Shown piece after piece: positions 8,751 to 17,020 of a stretch of DNA of 64,000 nucleotides (its first letter is position 1; every line of letters begins with the position of its first letter). The notes under the pieces are model-generated. The model had not been told where the DNA came from, searched no databases, and was given only the letters and a program-made list of their open reading frames with translations. The stretch is from the NCBI RefSeq assembly GCF_009932355.1, contig NZ_LEKU01000011.1:1-64000 (forward strand), given 5' to 3'. The DNA comes from Riemerella anatipestifer_E. Lineage in GTDB: Bacteria; Bacteroidota; Bacteroidia; Flavobacteriales; Weeksellaceae. A program made the translations under genes and the position numbers.

Positions 8751-8852
8751 ATAGGACTTTATTTCCATTAGAGAAATCCCGTCAATAATAAGATAATTCA
8801 TTCACGGTTTTACTTAATATATAACATTGGCGGATTTCCATATAACAAAAAA

Positions 8853-8876
8853 CAGCCACCCTTTTTTGAGTGGCTG
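8853..8876 (-). terminator. Terminator of the winged-helix gene, repeat unit 2
   Basis: Minus-strand hairpin CAGCCAC/GTGGCTG followed by TTTTTTG, starting 8 bases after the stop codon of the gene at 8885-9826. Confidence 0.8.
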
Positions 8877-8884
8877 ATAGTACT

Positions 8885-9826
8885 TTATCGAAGAATTTCT
8901 GATGTACCTCTGTATACTGGAGATAAATATTCTTTAAGGTTTTTCTCGACAATAAAGATGTCTTCTCTATCTTTAAAGAGTTTGGGTATTAAATCAAAAA
9001 TTATGTCTGAATTAAGGTCAAAATAAGTAATTTGTTGAGGTCTATTGGAGACAACACTACGTTTAATTTCAGTTGAAATTATTCCCAATTCAACAAATCT
9101 GCTTATAATTCTAGAGGCTCTGTCTTTTTTAATGCCTGTCTCCTTATATATTACTTCCTTTGACCAATAAAAAGGTTTATAGCCAAATTTTTTATATTTA
9201 ATCAACAGTCCCTCAAAAAATACCCTTTCATCACAAGCAAGAAAATCACTATCATATTTTATAAAAGTAGTAAATCTTGTGCCAAATATTGTGTCATAGT
9301 CAATTAAAGCAAATTCCATACTGCTATGCTTCTCAATAGCTTCAATATCAATAATAATTTTGGATTGTGGTGTAGGTAAGTTAGAAGGATTTATAACTGA
9401 GAAGTTGTCTTTTCCACGAACTTCTATAAGAATGTATTTTTTAACATTCTCATTATCAAAATTTTCATCAAAAGACTTTTCAAAATCGTATAGACTTATT
9501 GATTGAGAATTTTCAGCATTATGGTCTTCAATTATATTAATGGGTTCTACAATTGGCAACTCACAATTGTCCTTCATTAATTTCTTATCTTCCTCAATAA
9601 TACCTTTCTTAATTAAATCTTCCTTTGTAGCAGCATTTTTAATAACTTCCTCATAATCTGGACTGTTTTTGGAAATTGAAATTTTTTCAAGTTCAAAATC
9701 TGCATCCCAAGAACTTTTTTTGATATAATACTCTTCTATTTCGTCTTCCTCATAGTTTCTGACATTTTGTGCTTCCTCTGCAAGTAGCCTATCATCTACT
9801 TCAAAAATGTTTTTTTTTGGTTTCAT
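8885..9826 (-). CDS. Winged-helix protein, possible replication initiator of the element
   Basis: The protein has 313 residues. The first half is very acidic and low in complexity (for example YEEDEIEEYYIKK). The second half carries a winged-helix fold: FEGLLIKYKKFG, then YWSKEVIYKETGIKKDRASRIISRFVELGIISTE, the helix-turn-helix and first wing strand typical of replication-initiator or phage replication-organiser proteins. I infer a role in replication or regulation of the element; no catalytic motif is seen. It is the first gene after the integrase, reads in the same direction, has a strong own promoter and an 18-bp palindrome just upstream of its start, and ends in a duplicated terminator block. 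Confidence 0.7.
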   Translation of the reverse strand: MKPKKNIFEVDDRLLAEEAQNVRNYEEDEIEEYYIKKSSWDADFELEKISISKNSPDYEEVIKNAATKEDLIKKGIIEEDKKLMKDNCELPIVEPINIIEDHNAENSQSISLYDFEKSFDENFDNENVKKYILIEVRGKDNFSVINPSNLPTPQSKIIIDIEAIEKHSSMEFALIDYDTIFGTRFTTFIKYDSDFLACDERVFFEGLLIKYKKFGYKPFYWSKEVIYKETGIKKDRASRIISRFVELGIISTEIKRSVVSNRPQQITYFDLNSDIIFDLIPKLFKDREDIFIVEKNLKEYLSPVYRGTSEILR

Positions 9827-9848
9827 TTTAATAAAATTTTGAATTAAA

Positions 9849-9866
9849 TGAAAGTATATACTTTCA
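9849..9866. promoter_or_regulatory. 18-bp perfect palindrome, probable operator
   Basis: TGAAAGTATATACTTTCA is a perfect 18-bp palindrome lying 22 bases upstream of the winged-helix gene's ATG and downstream of its promoter. It is placed to act as a repressor-binding site, possibly for that protein itself. Confidence 0.5.
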
Positions 9867-9982
9867 AAATGAACTAAAAAACTCGTTGATTTTATAGAAA
9901 AATGTATAGAATGGAATCTATAAATAAAACTCTGAAAATATAGTTGCTTGAGGTGTTAGGGAATTCTTTAACTATATCCCTG

Positions 9983-10013
9983 CAAAGGTAAGCATTTTGA
10001 GAAAAACAGCCAA
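9983..10013 (-). promoter_or_regulatory. Promoter of the winged-helix gene
   Basis: On the minus strand TTGGC (10013-10009) is followed after 18 bases by TACCTTTG (9990-9983), a near-perfect Bacteroidota -33/-7 pair. It lies at the 3' end of the integrase gene and gives a leader of roughly 150 bases. Confidence 0.65.
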
Positions 10014-10015
10014 TG

Positions 10016-11227
10016 TTATTTTAATTTTTTTTGTAAAATTTGCATCTGCTCACTCACTTTTTTCTGTACTACTTTTGCATAATGCTCTTGTGTTACAGAA
10101 ATTTTTGAGTGTCCCAATAATTCAGAGACAATTTCCATAGGAACATCATTATAGAGTAATACTGTTGTAGCAAAAGTTTTTCTTGCAATATGATGGGTTA
10201 GGTTTTTATCAATGCCTACAATATCTGCAATTTCCTTTAGATAAGCATTAAATTTCTGGTTGCTTAATAATGGTAAAAGTTTATCATTTTTTACCTTACT
10301 CTGGTACTTTACAAGTATTTCGGAACTTTTAGGCAATAATGGAATAGATATTTGTTTCTGGGTCTTCTCCCTTATCATTTTTATCCAATTATTACCATCA
10401 AACCCTTTAATGATATGCTTTTCTTCAAGATTAGCCATTTCATTATAGGCTAATCCTGTGTAACAGCAAAATACAAACATATCTGCTACTTGTTGTAATC
10501 TCTCCGCTTTAAAATGATAGTTTTCAAGTTTACTTAATTCTTCAGTAGTAAGATAAACAATCTGTTTTTTGATATGCTTTACTTTATAATCCATAAAAGG
10601 GTCTTTATCTAAAATACCTTGAGATATAGCTATTTTAATAATCTTCCTAAACCTTTGTATGGCTTTATTGGTAGTAGCAGGAGCAAGATTTTTTTCAGTC
10701 TTTAGATAAAATTCATAATCCTGTACAAATTGTAAATCTAAGTTTTTAAAAGGATAATCATTCTTTTTGAATTGAAATTTGATAAATCCTTTCAATAGCT
10801 CAAAAGACTGCTTAAATTTCCATAAAGTACCAATAGAATATTCTTTACCTATTAGCTTTTCCATCTTGTCATTGTGTTCCTGAAATAACTTTAAAATGGT
10901 TTTATCTTCCTTTATAGGTTCACCAATGTATTGCAGGTAAATATCTTCTACCTCAAAATCCTTTTCTTGAACTTGTAGAAATAAAAAAGCCTGATTAATT
11001 TTTTGTTTAATCAGGCTTAATTGGGTATTGACAAAAGTATTTTCTTCATTAGGAGGTTTGGTCTTCTGTTGCTTACTATCCCAATGCTTAGGATTAATAA
11101 ATAATCCAGTTGAAAAAGGTTTTCTCTTGCCATAGTAAGTAATTCTGCAAATAATTGGAACTAATCCTTTTTTATTGATTCTGGTTGCAGAAATTAGGAA
11201 CAATATTTTTAGAATATTTGTATTCAT
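10016..11227 (-). CDS. Tyrosine recombinase (integrase), CTnDOT-like
   Basis: From the ATG at 11227 the protein has 403 residues. Order of parts: N-terminal arm-binding domain with the Bacteroidota pattern GKRKPFSTGLFINPKHWD (about 33-50), a SAM-like core-binding domain in the middle, and the catalytic domain. The catalytic domain shows HHIARKTFAT (His-x-x-Arg), LLGHSKISVTQEHY with His and the Tyr nucleophile. The first catalytic Arg is not at its usual place: YTGLAYNEMANL stands where TGLR is canonical, as is known for IntDOT relatives. It reads away from the tRNA gene at 11419-11492, the usual layout of an element integrated near a tRNA. A longer reading to 11290 would add residues outside the family alignment. 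Confidence 0.9.
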   Translation of the reverse strand: MNTNILKILFLISATRINKKGLVPIICRITYYGKRKPFSTGLFINPKHWDSKQQKTKPPNEENTFVNTQLSLIKQKINQAFLFLQVQEKDFEVEDIYLQYIGEPIKEDKTILKLFQEHNDKMEKLIGKEYSIGTLWKFKQSFELLKGFIKFQFKKNDYPFKNLDLQFVQDYEFYLKTEKNLAPATTNKAIQRFRKIIKIAISQGILDKDPFMDYKVKHIKKQIVYLTTEELSKLENYHFKAERLQQVADMFVFCCYTGLAYNEMANLEEKHIIKGFDGNNWIKMIREKTQKQISIPLLPKSSEILVKYQSKVKNDKLLPLLSNQKFNAYLKEIADIVGIDKNLTHHIARKTFATTVLLYNDVPMEIVSELLGHSKISVTQEHYAKVVQKKVSEQMQILQKKLK

Positions 11228-11388
11228 AATTATTTGTAAATTATTAAGAATGTGTGATTTAATATGCAACCCAATTTTGAAAAGTTGCAACCCTAATTGT
11301 ATGCCTTTTTAGACAAGGTTTGATAATAGAAGTAAGGTGAAAATATTAGAAGATAATATATAAAAGCTTGATTTTCAAACATGAAAAA
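11228..11388. other. Integrase upstream region, probable attachment-site side
   Basis: This gap separates the integrase start from the tRNA terminator. It has no gene. If the element targets this tRNA neighbourhood, the right attachment site lies here or in the tRNA 3' end. No second copy of the tRNA 3' sequence is found elsewhere in the window, so the core cannot be defined. Confidence 0.35.
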
Positions 11389-11411
11389 AGCACCAACTAA
11401 TTATTGGTGCT
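11389..11411 (-). terminator. Terminator of the tRNA gene
   Basis: Minus-strand stem AGCACCAA/TTGGTGCT with a 7-base loop, followed by TTTTTTC, 8 bases past the 3' end of the tRNA. Confidence 0.8.
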
Positions 11412-11418
11412 TTATGTG

Positions 11419-11492
11419 TGGTCCCACCTGGACTCGAACCAGGGACCACCTGATTATGAGTCAGGTGCTCTAACCAACTGAGCTATAGGACC
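11419..11492 (-). tRNA. tRNA with CAU anticodon, probably tRNA-Ile2
   Basis: A complete 74-base cloverleaf reads on the minus strand. The acceptor pairs GGTCCTA with TGGGACC, followed by discriminator A; the D-arm is AGCTCAGTTGGTTAGAGC; the anticodon arm is CCTGA-CTCATAA-TCAGG; the T-arm is CCTGG-TTCGAGT-CCAGG. The CCA end is not encoded. The anticodon is CAU. The loop context CTCATAATC is like that of isoleucine tRNAs whose C34 becomes lysidine (E. coli ileX), so I favour Ile2 over elongator Met; automated tools often label it Met. It borders the integrase and marks the right end of the element. Confidence 0.9.
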
Positions 11493-11523
11493 TATAAAAT
11501 TCAGTGGTTGAATTTTGTGTTTG

Positions 11524-11553
11524 CAAAAATACGCTTTTTTATTTAATCTCCAA
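11524..11553 (-). promoter_or_regulatory. Promoter of the tRNA gene
   Basis: On the minus strand TTG (11553-11551), a 19-base spacer and TATTTTTG (11531-11524) match the Bacteroidota consensus, about 30 bases before the mature tRNA. Confidence 0.65.
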
Positions 11554-11743
11554 ATTTTTTATTACTTTATTTTAATGTGTTTTTACTAAAAATCTGTAGG
11601 TATACTAAGTAATAAATATATAATTATTTTATTATCAGTTTTTTATTTGATGTTTCGGCTAAAATAAAAATTATATATTAGATAATCGTTTTGTTATTGT
11701 AGGCTCATTTTGGCAATTTTCCGTATATTTAAAACAAATATGC

Positions 11744-11751
11744 TAACTTTG
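11744..11751 (+). promoter_or_regulatory. -7 box of rbfA
   Basis: TAACTTTG lies 8 bases before the rbfA start codon, so the transcript would be leaderless or nearly so. No good -33 TTG is seen at the proper distance. The rest of the 11493-11759 gap holds only this and the divergent tRNA promoter. Confidence 0.55.
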
Positions 11752-11759
11752 CACTAGTT

Positions 11760-12119
11760 ATGGAAAGTAATAGACAAAGAAAGATAGCTCAAATTATACA
11801 AGAAGATTTTTCTGAGCTTTTTAGAAAACAAGCAGCTGACAGTAAAGCACAATTTTTAATATCTGTTTCTGATGTAAAGGTAACAGCTGATTTAGGAATT
11901 GCTAAGATTTATCTAAGCATTTTTCCTCAGAATTATCGTGAAGCAATAATGAAAGAGATTGAAGCAAATAAATCTCAATATCGTCATTTTATAGGTAATA
12001 AAATGGCAAAGCAGGTTCGTGTAATTCCTCAGTTAAGCTTTTATTTAGACACTAGTTTAGACGAAGTAGAAAGAATAGAAAAAGAACTAAAAGGAGAAGG
12101 AGATAACCCTATACTCTAA
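11760..12119 (+). CDS. rbfA: 30S ribosome-binding factor RbfA
   Basis: At 119 residues this is the usual length for RbfA, which binds the 30S subunit near the 5' helix of 16S rRNA and helps late maturation and cold adaptation. The family fold is visible: N-terminal helix ESNRQRKIAQIIQEDFSELF, strand LISVSDVKVTADLGIAKIYLSIF, then the kinked helix and RVIPQLSFYLDTSLDEVERIEKEL at the end. The start is an ATG right behind a -7 box. The next gene follows after 11 bases, so rbfA is probably co-transcribed with the LolC/E-like permease. Confidence 0.95.
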   Translation: MESNRQRKIAQIIQEDFSELFRKQAADSKAQFLISVSDVKVTADLGIAKIYLSIFPQNYREAIMKEIEANKSQYRHFIGNKMAKQVRVIPQLSFYLDTSLDEVERIEKELKGEGDNPIL

Positions 12120-12130
12120 AAAGTAAAACA

Positions 12131-13333
12131 TTGAAAAACACTCCTTTTTATATAGCAAAGCGTTATTTGTTGGCAAAAAAAGGTAGCCAAGCAGTAAGTT
12201 TTATTACTGGTTTGGCAGCTATAGCTATGATGGTGGCGGTAGCAGCTATGTTTATTATTGTGTCTGTTTTTTCAGGTTTAGAAGAGCTCAATAAGGATTT
12301 AGTAGAAGATTTACACGCCGATTTAACCATTACTAGCACTCGTGGAAAGACTTTAGAGAATATAGATAAAATCACAGATGCATTAAAACAGAACCAATCC
12401 ATATTATTTTTTTCTAAAGTTATAGAAGAAAAGGTCTACCTAGACTACAATAATAATGGAGAAATAGCCTATATAAGAGGCGTAGATTCGGTTTATACTA
12501 AAGTTAACCCTATACAAAATAGTATTTTTTTCGGAAGTTATCTCTCTTTTGATTATACCAATGACATTATCATGGAGAATGGACTTAACTCTAGGCTTTC
12601 TATTCCTGTAGGGTCTGATAGAGATTATGCACAGCTCTTTATGCCTAAACCAGGGAAAGGTATTATAAACAAAGAATCTGATATATTTAACAAAAAAGAA
12701 GTTTTTGTAACAGGTGTTTTTAATGGTAAAGACCAACTTAATAGTTATATTATAGCCCCTATAGAGCTGACTCAGGAACTTCTAAACTTGCCCAAAGGTA
12801 CAGCTTATAGCATTGTGATTAAACTAAAAAATAGTGCTAACGCTAATGTTGTTAAAAAAGATTTAGAGGGTAAGCTTACACATGTTAAGATAAGCACCAA
12901 AGAGGAGGAAAATGCTGCTTTTTGGAAGATGATAAATACCGAAAAATTGATGATTTATCTCATTTTCGGGCTGGTAATTTTCATTACAACATTCAATTTG
13001 GCTGGAGCAATTATTATTCTTCAGTTGGATAAAAAAGAGCAATCTAGAACTTTAGTTTCCTTGGGAATGACTAAGCAGGAACTTAGAAGAATTTACTTCT
13101 ATACAGGAAGTCTTGTAGTTGTTTTTGGTGTTATTATGGGGCTTGTTATAGGAAGTTTAATTTGTTTATTTCAAATCCAAACGGGATTGTTTAAAGCAGG
13201 GGAATTATTACCCTTCCCTGTAAAAATAGAATTAAGAAACTATTTGATAGTTACGGGGACAGCCTTATTTTTTGGATTGATAATCTCTTTTATATTTTCA
13301 AAAATAAATAAGAGTTACTTAAATTTTAAGTAG
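12131..13333 (+). CDS. LolC/LolE-like ABC transporter permease (FtsX family)
   Basis: This 400-residue protein has the FtsX/MacB permease layout: a first membrane helix at about 22-48 (IAMMVAVAAMFIIVSVFSGL), a large periplasmic domain (about 50-270), and three helices near the C-terminus (about 273-295, 322-350, 372-392). The N-terminal KRYLLAKKGSQAVSFITGLAAIAM is typical of LolC/LolE, the inner-membrane part of the lipoprotein exporter. The ATPase partner LolD is encoded apart, at 38981. The start codon is TTG at 12131; no ATG is available before the first helix. It follows rbfA by 11 bases. Confidence 0.88.
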   Translation: MKNTPFYIAKRYLLAKKGSQAVSFITGLAAIAMMVAVAAMFIIVSVFSGLEELNKDLVEDLHADLTITSTRGKTLENIDKITDALKQNQSILFFSKVIEEKVYLDYNNNGEIAYIRGVDSVYTKVNPIQNSIFFGSYLSFDYTNDIIMENGLNSRLSIPVGSDRDYAQLFMPKPGKGIINKESDIFNKKEVFVTGVFNGKDQLNSYIIAPIELTQELLNLPKGTAYSIVIKLKNSANANVVKKDLEGKLTHVKISTKEEENAAFWKMINTEKLMIYLIFGLVIFITTFNLAGAIIILQLDKKEQSRTLVSLGMTKQELRRIYFYTGSLVVVFGVIMGLVIGSLICLFQIQTGLFKAGELLPFPVKIELRNYLIVTGTALFFGLIISFIFSKINKSYLNFK

Positions 13334-13344
13334 TTTATAATCAC

Positions 13345-13352
13345 TAAATTTG
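13345..13352 (+). promoter_or_regulatory. -7 box of the endonuclease gene
   Basis: TAAATTTG, 23 bases before the ATG at 13376. Confidence 0.45.
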
Positions 13353-13375
13353 TACAAAATTAAATTCAATAGGTT

Positions 13376-14425
13376 ATGAAAAATATTTATTTAATAGTAG
13401 CTTTTCTGATAGGAGGATTCGGATTGGCTCAAATTCCAGCAGGTTATTATGACGGTACAGAAAGACTTTCGGGATACACTCTTAAAAGTAAGTTGAGTGA
13501 AATTATTACTAACGGTCATCAAGATAAGGGGTATTCTGGACTTTGGAGAGCTTACGCTACCACAGACAGAGATTTATATTACGAAAACGACAATACAATT
13601 CTAGACATTTACTCCGAAAATCCTAAAGGAAAAGACTCTTACACATATAATTATGGAGTTAACCAATGCGGCAATTATTCTGGGGAAGGGAGTTGTTATA
13701 ACAGAGAACATATTGTACCACAAAGTTTATTTTCTGATGCATTCCCGATGAAAAGTGATGCTAATTTTGTAGTCCCTACAGACGGTTATGTTAATGGAAA
13801 AAGAGGGAATTATCCGTTTGGAGTTGTAGGTAATGTCAGTTGGACTTCTAAGAATGGTTCTAAACTTGGGACTAATAATACTATAGGCTATAGTGGGGTA
13901 GTTTTTGAACCGATAGATGAGTTTAAAGGCGATGTGGCAAGAATGATATTTTATTTTGTAACGAGATATGAAAAACAAGTCCCAACTTTCCAATCAGGTA
14001 CAATGCTTAATGGGACAACCACACAAAGTTTAGAAGATTGGCAACTAGATATTTTACTCACTTGGCATAACCAAGACCCTGTGAGCCAAAGAGAAATAGA
14101 TAGAAATAATGCAGTTTACAATCATCAAAGTAACAGAAATCCTTTCATAGACCACCCAGAATGGGTTAATCTAATTTGGAAGACAGAGCTTTCCACTCAA
14201 GAGGTATCTAGGGCTAAAGATTTAAAAATTTATCCAAATCCAGTTACTGGAGGTAAGTTGTATCTTTCTAACTGGAACGATTTTGATAAAATAGATATTT
14301 TCAGTATGGAAGGGAAGAAAGTGAAATCAGTTAAGCCTTCTAACGAAATAGATGTTTCAAACCTTTCCAGAGGAGTTTATTTATTAAAAGCAGACTCAAA
14401 GACTATAAAATTCATAATTAAGTAA
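13376..14425 (+). CDS. Secreted endonuclease I with type IX sorting domain
   Basis: This 349-residue exported nuclease has a signal peptide (residues 1-18, ending GLAQ), an endonuclease I (EndA/NucM) domain at about 20-265, and a C-terminal type IX secretion sorting domain at about 280-349. The catalytic core CYNREHIVPQSLF (about 107-119) and the preceding Cys-rich turn are clear. The tail begins with the standard DLKIYPNPV and ends SRGVYLLKADSKTIKFIIK. The protein should be carried through the outer membrane by the type IX system and released or anchored, where it degrades extracellular DNA for nutrients or biofilm escape. PorQ, a part of that system, is encoded at 35266-36261. It has its own -7 box and terminator. 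Confidence 0.93.
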   Translation: MKNIYLIVAFLIGGFGLAQIPAGYYDGTERLSGYTLKSKLSEIITNGHQDKGYSGLWRAYATTDRDLYYENDNTILDIYSENPKGKDSYTYNYGVNQCGNYSGEGSCYNREHIVPQSLFSDAFPMKSDANFVVPTDGYVNGKRGNYPFGVVGNVSWTSKNGSKLGTNNTIGYSGVVFEPIDEFKGDVARMIFYFVTRYEKQVPTFQSGTMLNGTTTQSLEDWQLDILLTWHNQDPVSQREIDRNNAVYNHQSNRNPFIDHPEWVNLIWKTELSTQEVSRAKDLKIYPNPVTGGKLYLSNWNDFDKIDIFSMEGKKVKSVKPSNEIDVSNLSRGVYLLKADSKTIKFIIK

Positions 14426-14447
14426 TATATTTTTTTATAGCTAATCT

Positions 14448-14483
14448 AACCGCATAACCACAGTGTTGTGCGGTTTTTCTTTT
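14448..14483 (+). terminator. Terminator after the endonuclease gene
   Basis: Stem AACCGCA/TGCGGTT followed by TTTTTCTTTTT. Confidence 0.85.
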
Positions 14484-14567
14484 TACTCATATTATACAAA
14501 ATCTATGTAACTAAAGTTACGCACTAGACCAACTAATAAGGATAGTTTTGTCCTAAAATAAAATAAT

Positions 14568-15875
14568 ATGAGACGATTCTTTTTTACAGGAATAACATTA
14601 CTAGCTTCAGTACTTATGTATTCTCAAGAAGTGGTTAGTGTTTCCCAAGAGGATTTAGAAAGAAAAATAGAACAGCAGAATTTACAGCTAAAATTAGCAG
14701 AAGCGGAAGTCAATTCTGCAAAGGCAGATTTGCTTATGTCTAGAGCGATGTATTTGCCTAATATCAACCTTTCTTATACGGGTATTTCTACTAATAATCC
14801 TTTAATGGCATTTGGTTCAAGGCTTAATCAGGAGCGTGTAACTATGATGGATTTTGATCCTAAAAAACTCAACAATCCTGATAATATTTTCAATTTTGCC
14901 ACCAAGCTAGAAGTGCAACAACCCATCTTTAATCAAGATGCGATTTATCAAAAAAAAGCTGGAGAAGTGCGAGTAGAAGCATTAACTCTAAAGCAAGAAC
15001 GAACTAAAGATTATCTTCTATTTGAAATTAAAAAAGCCTATATGCAATTACAAATGGCTTATAAAGTGGTTCAGGTATTGGAAGGAGCTAGAGAAACCGT
15101 TTTATCAAATAAAAAAGTTATTGATAATTATTATAAAAACGGAATGCTACAAAAATCTGATGTTTTGGATATGAATGTAAGAGTTGCTGAAATAGAGAGC
15201 CAAATTCAGTTTTCAAAATCCAATGTTAAAAACGCTTCAGATTATCTTTATTTTTTATTAAATGAAAATCCCCAAGACAAAGTATTAAAACCAACAGAAA
15301 GTTTAAACTATAAAGGCGTAGCTCTTGTAAATACTCCAGAACTTAAAAAAGATAGAAAAGATTTACAAGCCTATCAAAAATCTTTAGATGCTTACGATTA
15401 TATGATAAAATCATCCAAGTCCAAACTATTACCTAGATTAAACGCCTTCGGAAGTTTTGAAATGTATGACAACAAGCCTTATCAGTTTGATGCCAACGGC
15501 TACCTAGTAGGCGTTCAGTTATCATGGAATGTATTTGATGGTATGAAGTCTAATAGCGAAATCGCTAAGCAAAAAGCCGAAATACTAAAAACTCAAACCG
15601 AAATACAGCAATACCAAAAACAAGCAGAATTAGAATTAGCGAAAGCTTACAGACAAGTACAAGACACCGATAATAAAGTAAGTCTAACCAAACTTGCATG
15701 GGAGCAAAGTGCAGAGGCTTACAGAATCAGAAAAAATAGATACGAACAAGGTCTGGAAAAGGCCTCCGACCTTTTGAATACCGAAACTGCAATGTCTAAA
15801 AAAGAATTAGAATACCAACAAGCTATTTTTGAATATAACATCGCATTAGAATACTTTAATTTTTTAAATAAATAA
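14568..15875 (+). CDS. TolC-family outer-membrane efflux channel
   Basis: The product has 435 residues: a signal peptide (MRRFFFTGITLLASVLMYSQ), then two repeats of the long helical hairpins and beta strands that form a TolC trimer (repeats about 25-230 and 240-435). Typical marks are LAEAEVNSAKADLLMSRAMYLPNI in the first helix and WNVFDGMKSNSEIAKQKAEI in the second half. It provides the outer-membrane exit of the tripartite pump encoded with the next two genes: 2 bases separate it from the adaptor gene, and the RND gene follows. Confidence 0.93.
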   Translation: MRRFFFTGITLLASVLMYSQEVVSVSQEDLERKIEQQNLQLKLAEAEVNSAKADLLMSRAMYLPNINLSYTGISTNNPLMAFGSRLNQERVTMMDFDPKKLNNPDNIFNFATKLEVQQPIFNQDAIYQKKAGEVRVEALTLKQERTKDYLLFEIKKAYMQLQMAYKVVQVLEGARETVLSNKKVIDNYYKNGMLQKSDVLDMNVRVAEIESQIQFSKSNVKNASDYLYFLLNENPQDKVLKPTESLNYKGVALVNTPELKKDRKDLQAYQKSLDAYDYMIKSSKSKLLPRLNAFGSFEMYDNKPYQFDANGYLVGVQLSWNVFDGMKSNSEIAKQKAEILKTQTEIQQYQKQAELELAKAYRQVQDTDNKVSLTKLAWEQSAEAYRIRKNRYEQGLEKASDLLNTETAMSKKELEYQQAIFEYNIALEYFNFLNK

Positions 15876-15877
15876 TT

Positions 15878-16963
15878 ATGAATAAAATAAAAACAGGCAT
15901 CTTAGTGGTGGCAGTAGCCGTTTTGGGCAGTTGCTCTTCCGATTCAAAAACAATTACAGATAACAGCCAACCTATTAAGGTACAACTCAGCAACTCTTCA
16001 GTTACAAACAATTTGGGTTACGCTATGGCAAGTGGCAAGTTGGTTGCCAAAAAATCAGTAAATATTTCTACAAGAATGATGGGCTACATTACTGGTCTAA
16101 CGGTAGAAGTAGGCGATTTCGTAAAAGCAGGACAAGGTCTCGTAAGTATTAACAATACTGATATCCAAGCTAAAGGCGGACAGGTAAACGCCCAAATTGC
16201 ACAAGCTAAAGCCAATTTTGAAATCGCTCAAAAAGACTATCAGCGTTTTCAAAATCTATACAAAAACCAAAGCGCTTCTCAGAAAGAGTTAGACGATATG
16301 AAAGGGAGATACGATATGGCAAAAGCAGGACTAGACGCAGCCCAAATGATGAAGTCTGAAGTAAACTCACAATACAAATACACCAATATTACCGCCCCTA
16401 TTTCTGGAGTGGTAACTGCTAAATATGCCAACCAAGGAGATATGGCAAGTCCAGGAATGCCTATTTTAACTATTGAAAGTTCAGGCGATTTACAAGCTCA
16501 GGTTTTAGTTTCGGAGCAAGATATTACTTTAGTTAAGAGTGGTATGCCCGTTAAAGTTTTAATGAAATCTACCAACCAAGAAATAGCTGGCACCGTGGCA
16601 GATGTGAGCCTTTCCGCTACGAATACAGGTGGACAATATTTAGTAAAAATCAACCTTCTACAAAGTAGTAGTTATTTATCAGGTATGTTTGTAAATGTTC
16701 AGTTTCCATTCAAAAGGAACGGAAAACTTAACCAAGATTTACCAGAGTCTGTAAGTATCCCAAAATCAGCTCTAGTAGAGCAAGGGCAACTTACAGGAGT
16801 TTACACCGTAAGTGCTAATAATACCGCAATGCTCCGTTGGATAAAGGTAGGGAAAGTAATGGGAGATCAGGTAGAAGTTCTTTCAGGGTTATCCTCTCAA
16901 GAGCCTTATATTATTTCCTCTCAAGGAAAACTCTATAACGGTGCTAAAGTAAGTGTAAAATAA
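15878..16963 (+). CDS. RND efflux adaptor (membrane fusion) lipoprotein
   Basis: This 361-residue periplasmic adaptor has a lipoprotein signal with lipobox LGSC (Cys19). A biotinyl-lipoyl-like half motif (MGYITGLTVEVGDFVKAGQGL, about 67-87), a helical hairpin rich in Ala/Gln (about 95-160) and the return half motif (NITAPISGVVTAKYANQGDMA) follow. A beta-barrel and membrane-proximal domain end the protein. It links the RND pump to the TolC channel. It is placed 2 bases after the tolC-like gene and 57 bases before the RND gene, so one operon is clear. Confidence 0.93.
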   Translation: MNKIKTGILVVAVAVLGSCSSDSKTITDNSQPIKVQLSNSSVTNNLGYAMASGKLVAKKSVNISTRMMGYITGLTVEVGDFVKAGQGLVSINNTDIQAKGGQVNAQIAQAKANFEIAQKDYQRFQNLYKNQSASQKELDDMKGRYDMAKAGLDAAQMMKSEVNSQYKYTNITAPISGVVTAKYANQGDMASPGMPILTIESSGDLQAQVLVSEQDITLVKSGMPVKVLMKSTNQEIAGTVADVSLSATNTGGQYLVKINLLQSSSYLSGMFVNVQFPFKRNGKLNQDLPESVSIPKSALVEQGQLTGVYTVSANNTAMLRWIKVGKVMGDQVEVLSGLSSQEPYIISSQGKLYNGAKVSVK

Positions 16964-17020
16964 AGCGTTTAACAGCGGAATAAATTTAATATTTAAACCG
17001 CTAAAAAATTAATTAAAAAT

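Larger units (their letters stand above)
8636..8887. repeat. Tandem duplication of a 126-bp unit
   Basis: Two adjacent units (8636-8761 and 8762-8887) differ at only about two positions. Each holds a roughly 70-base segment bounded by an imperfect inverted repeat (GAAATCCCGTCAAT at its left, the complement of GAAATCCGCCAAT at its right), then a complete terminator CAGCCAC/GTGGCTG. The right end of unit 2 coincides with the stop codon of the winged-helix gene, so the duplicated block is that gene's 3' flank. The gap 8451-8884 contains no protein-coding gene that I can see. Confidence 0.9.

Noticed and set aside
8636..8887. Possible CRISPR array
   Set aside because: Only two long, nearly identical units with no unique spacers and no cas genes nearby; it is a tandem duplication.
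11228..11290. Longer N-terminus for the integrase
   Set aside because: The extra residues precede the conserved arm-binding domain start and have no family support.
1..11400. Second copy of the tRNA 3' end as left attachment site
   Set aside because: No such copy was found by reading the left part; the other end is probably outside the window.
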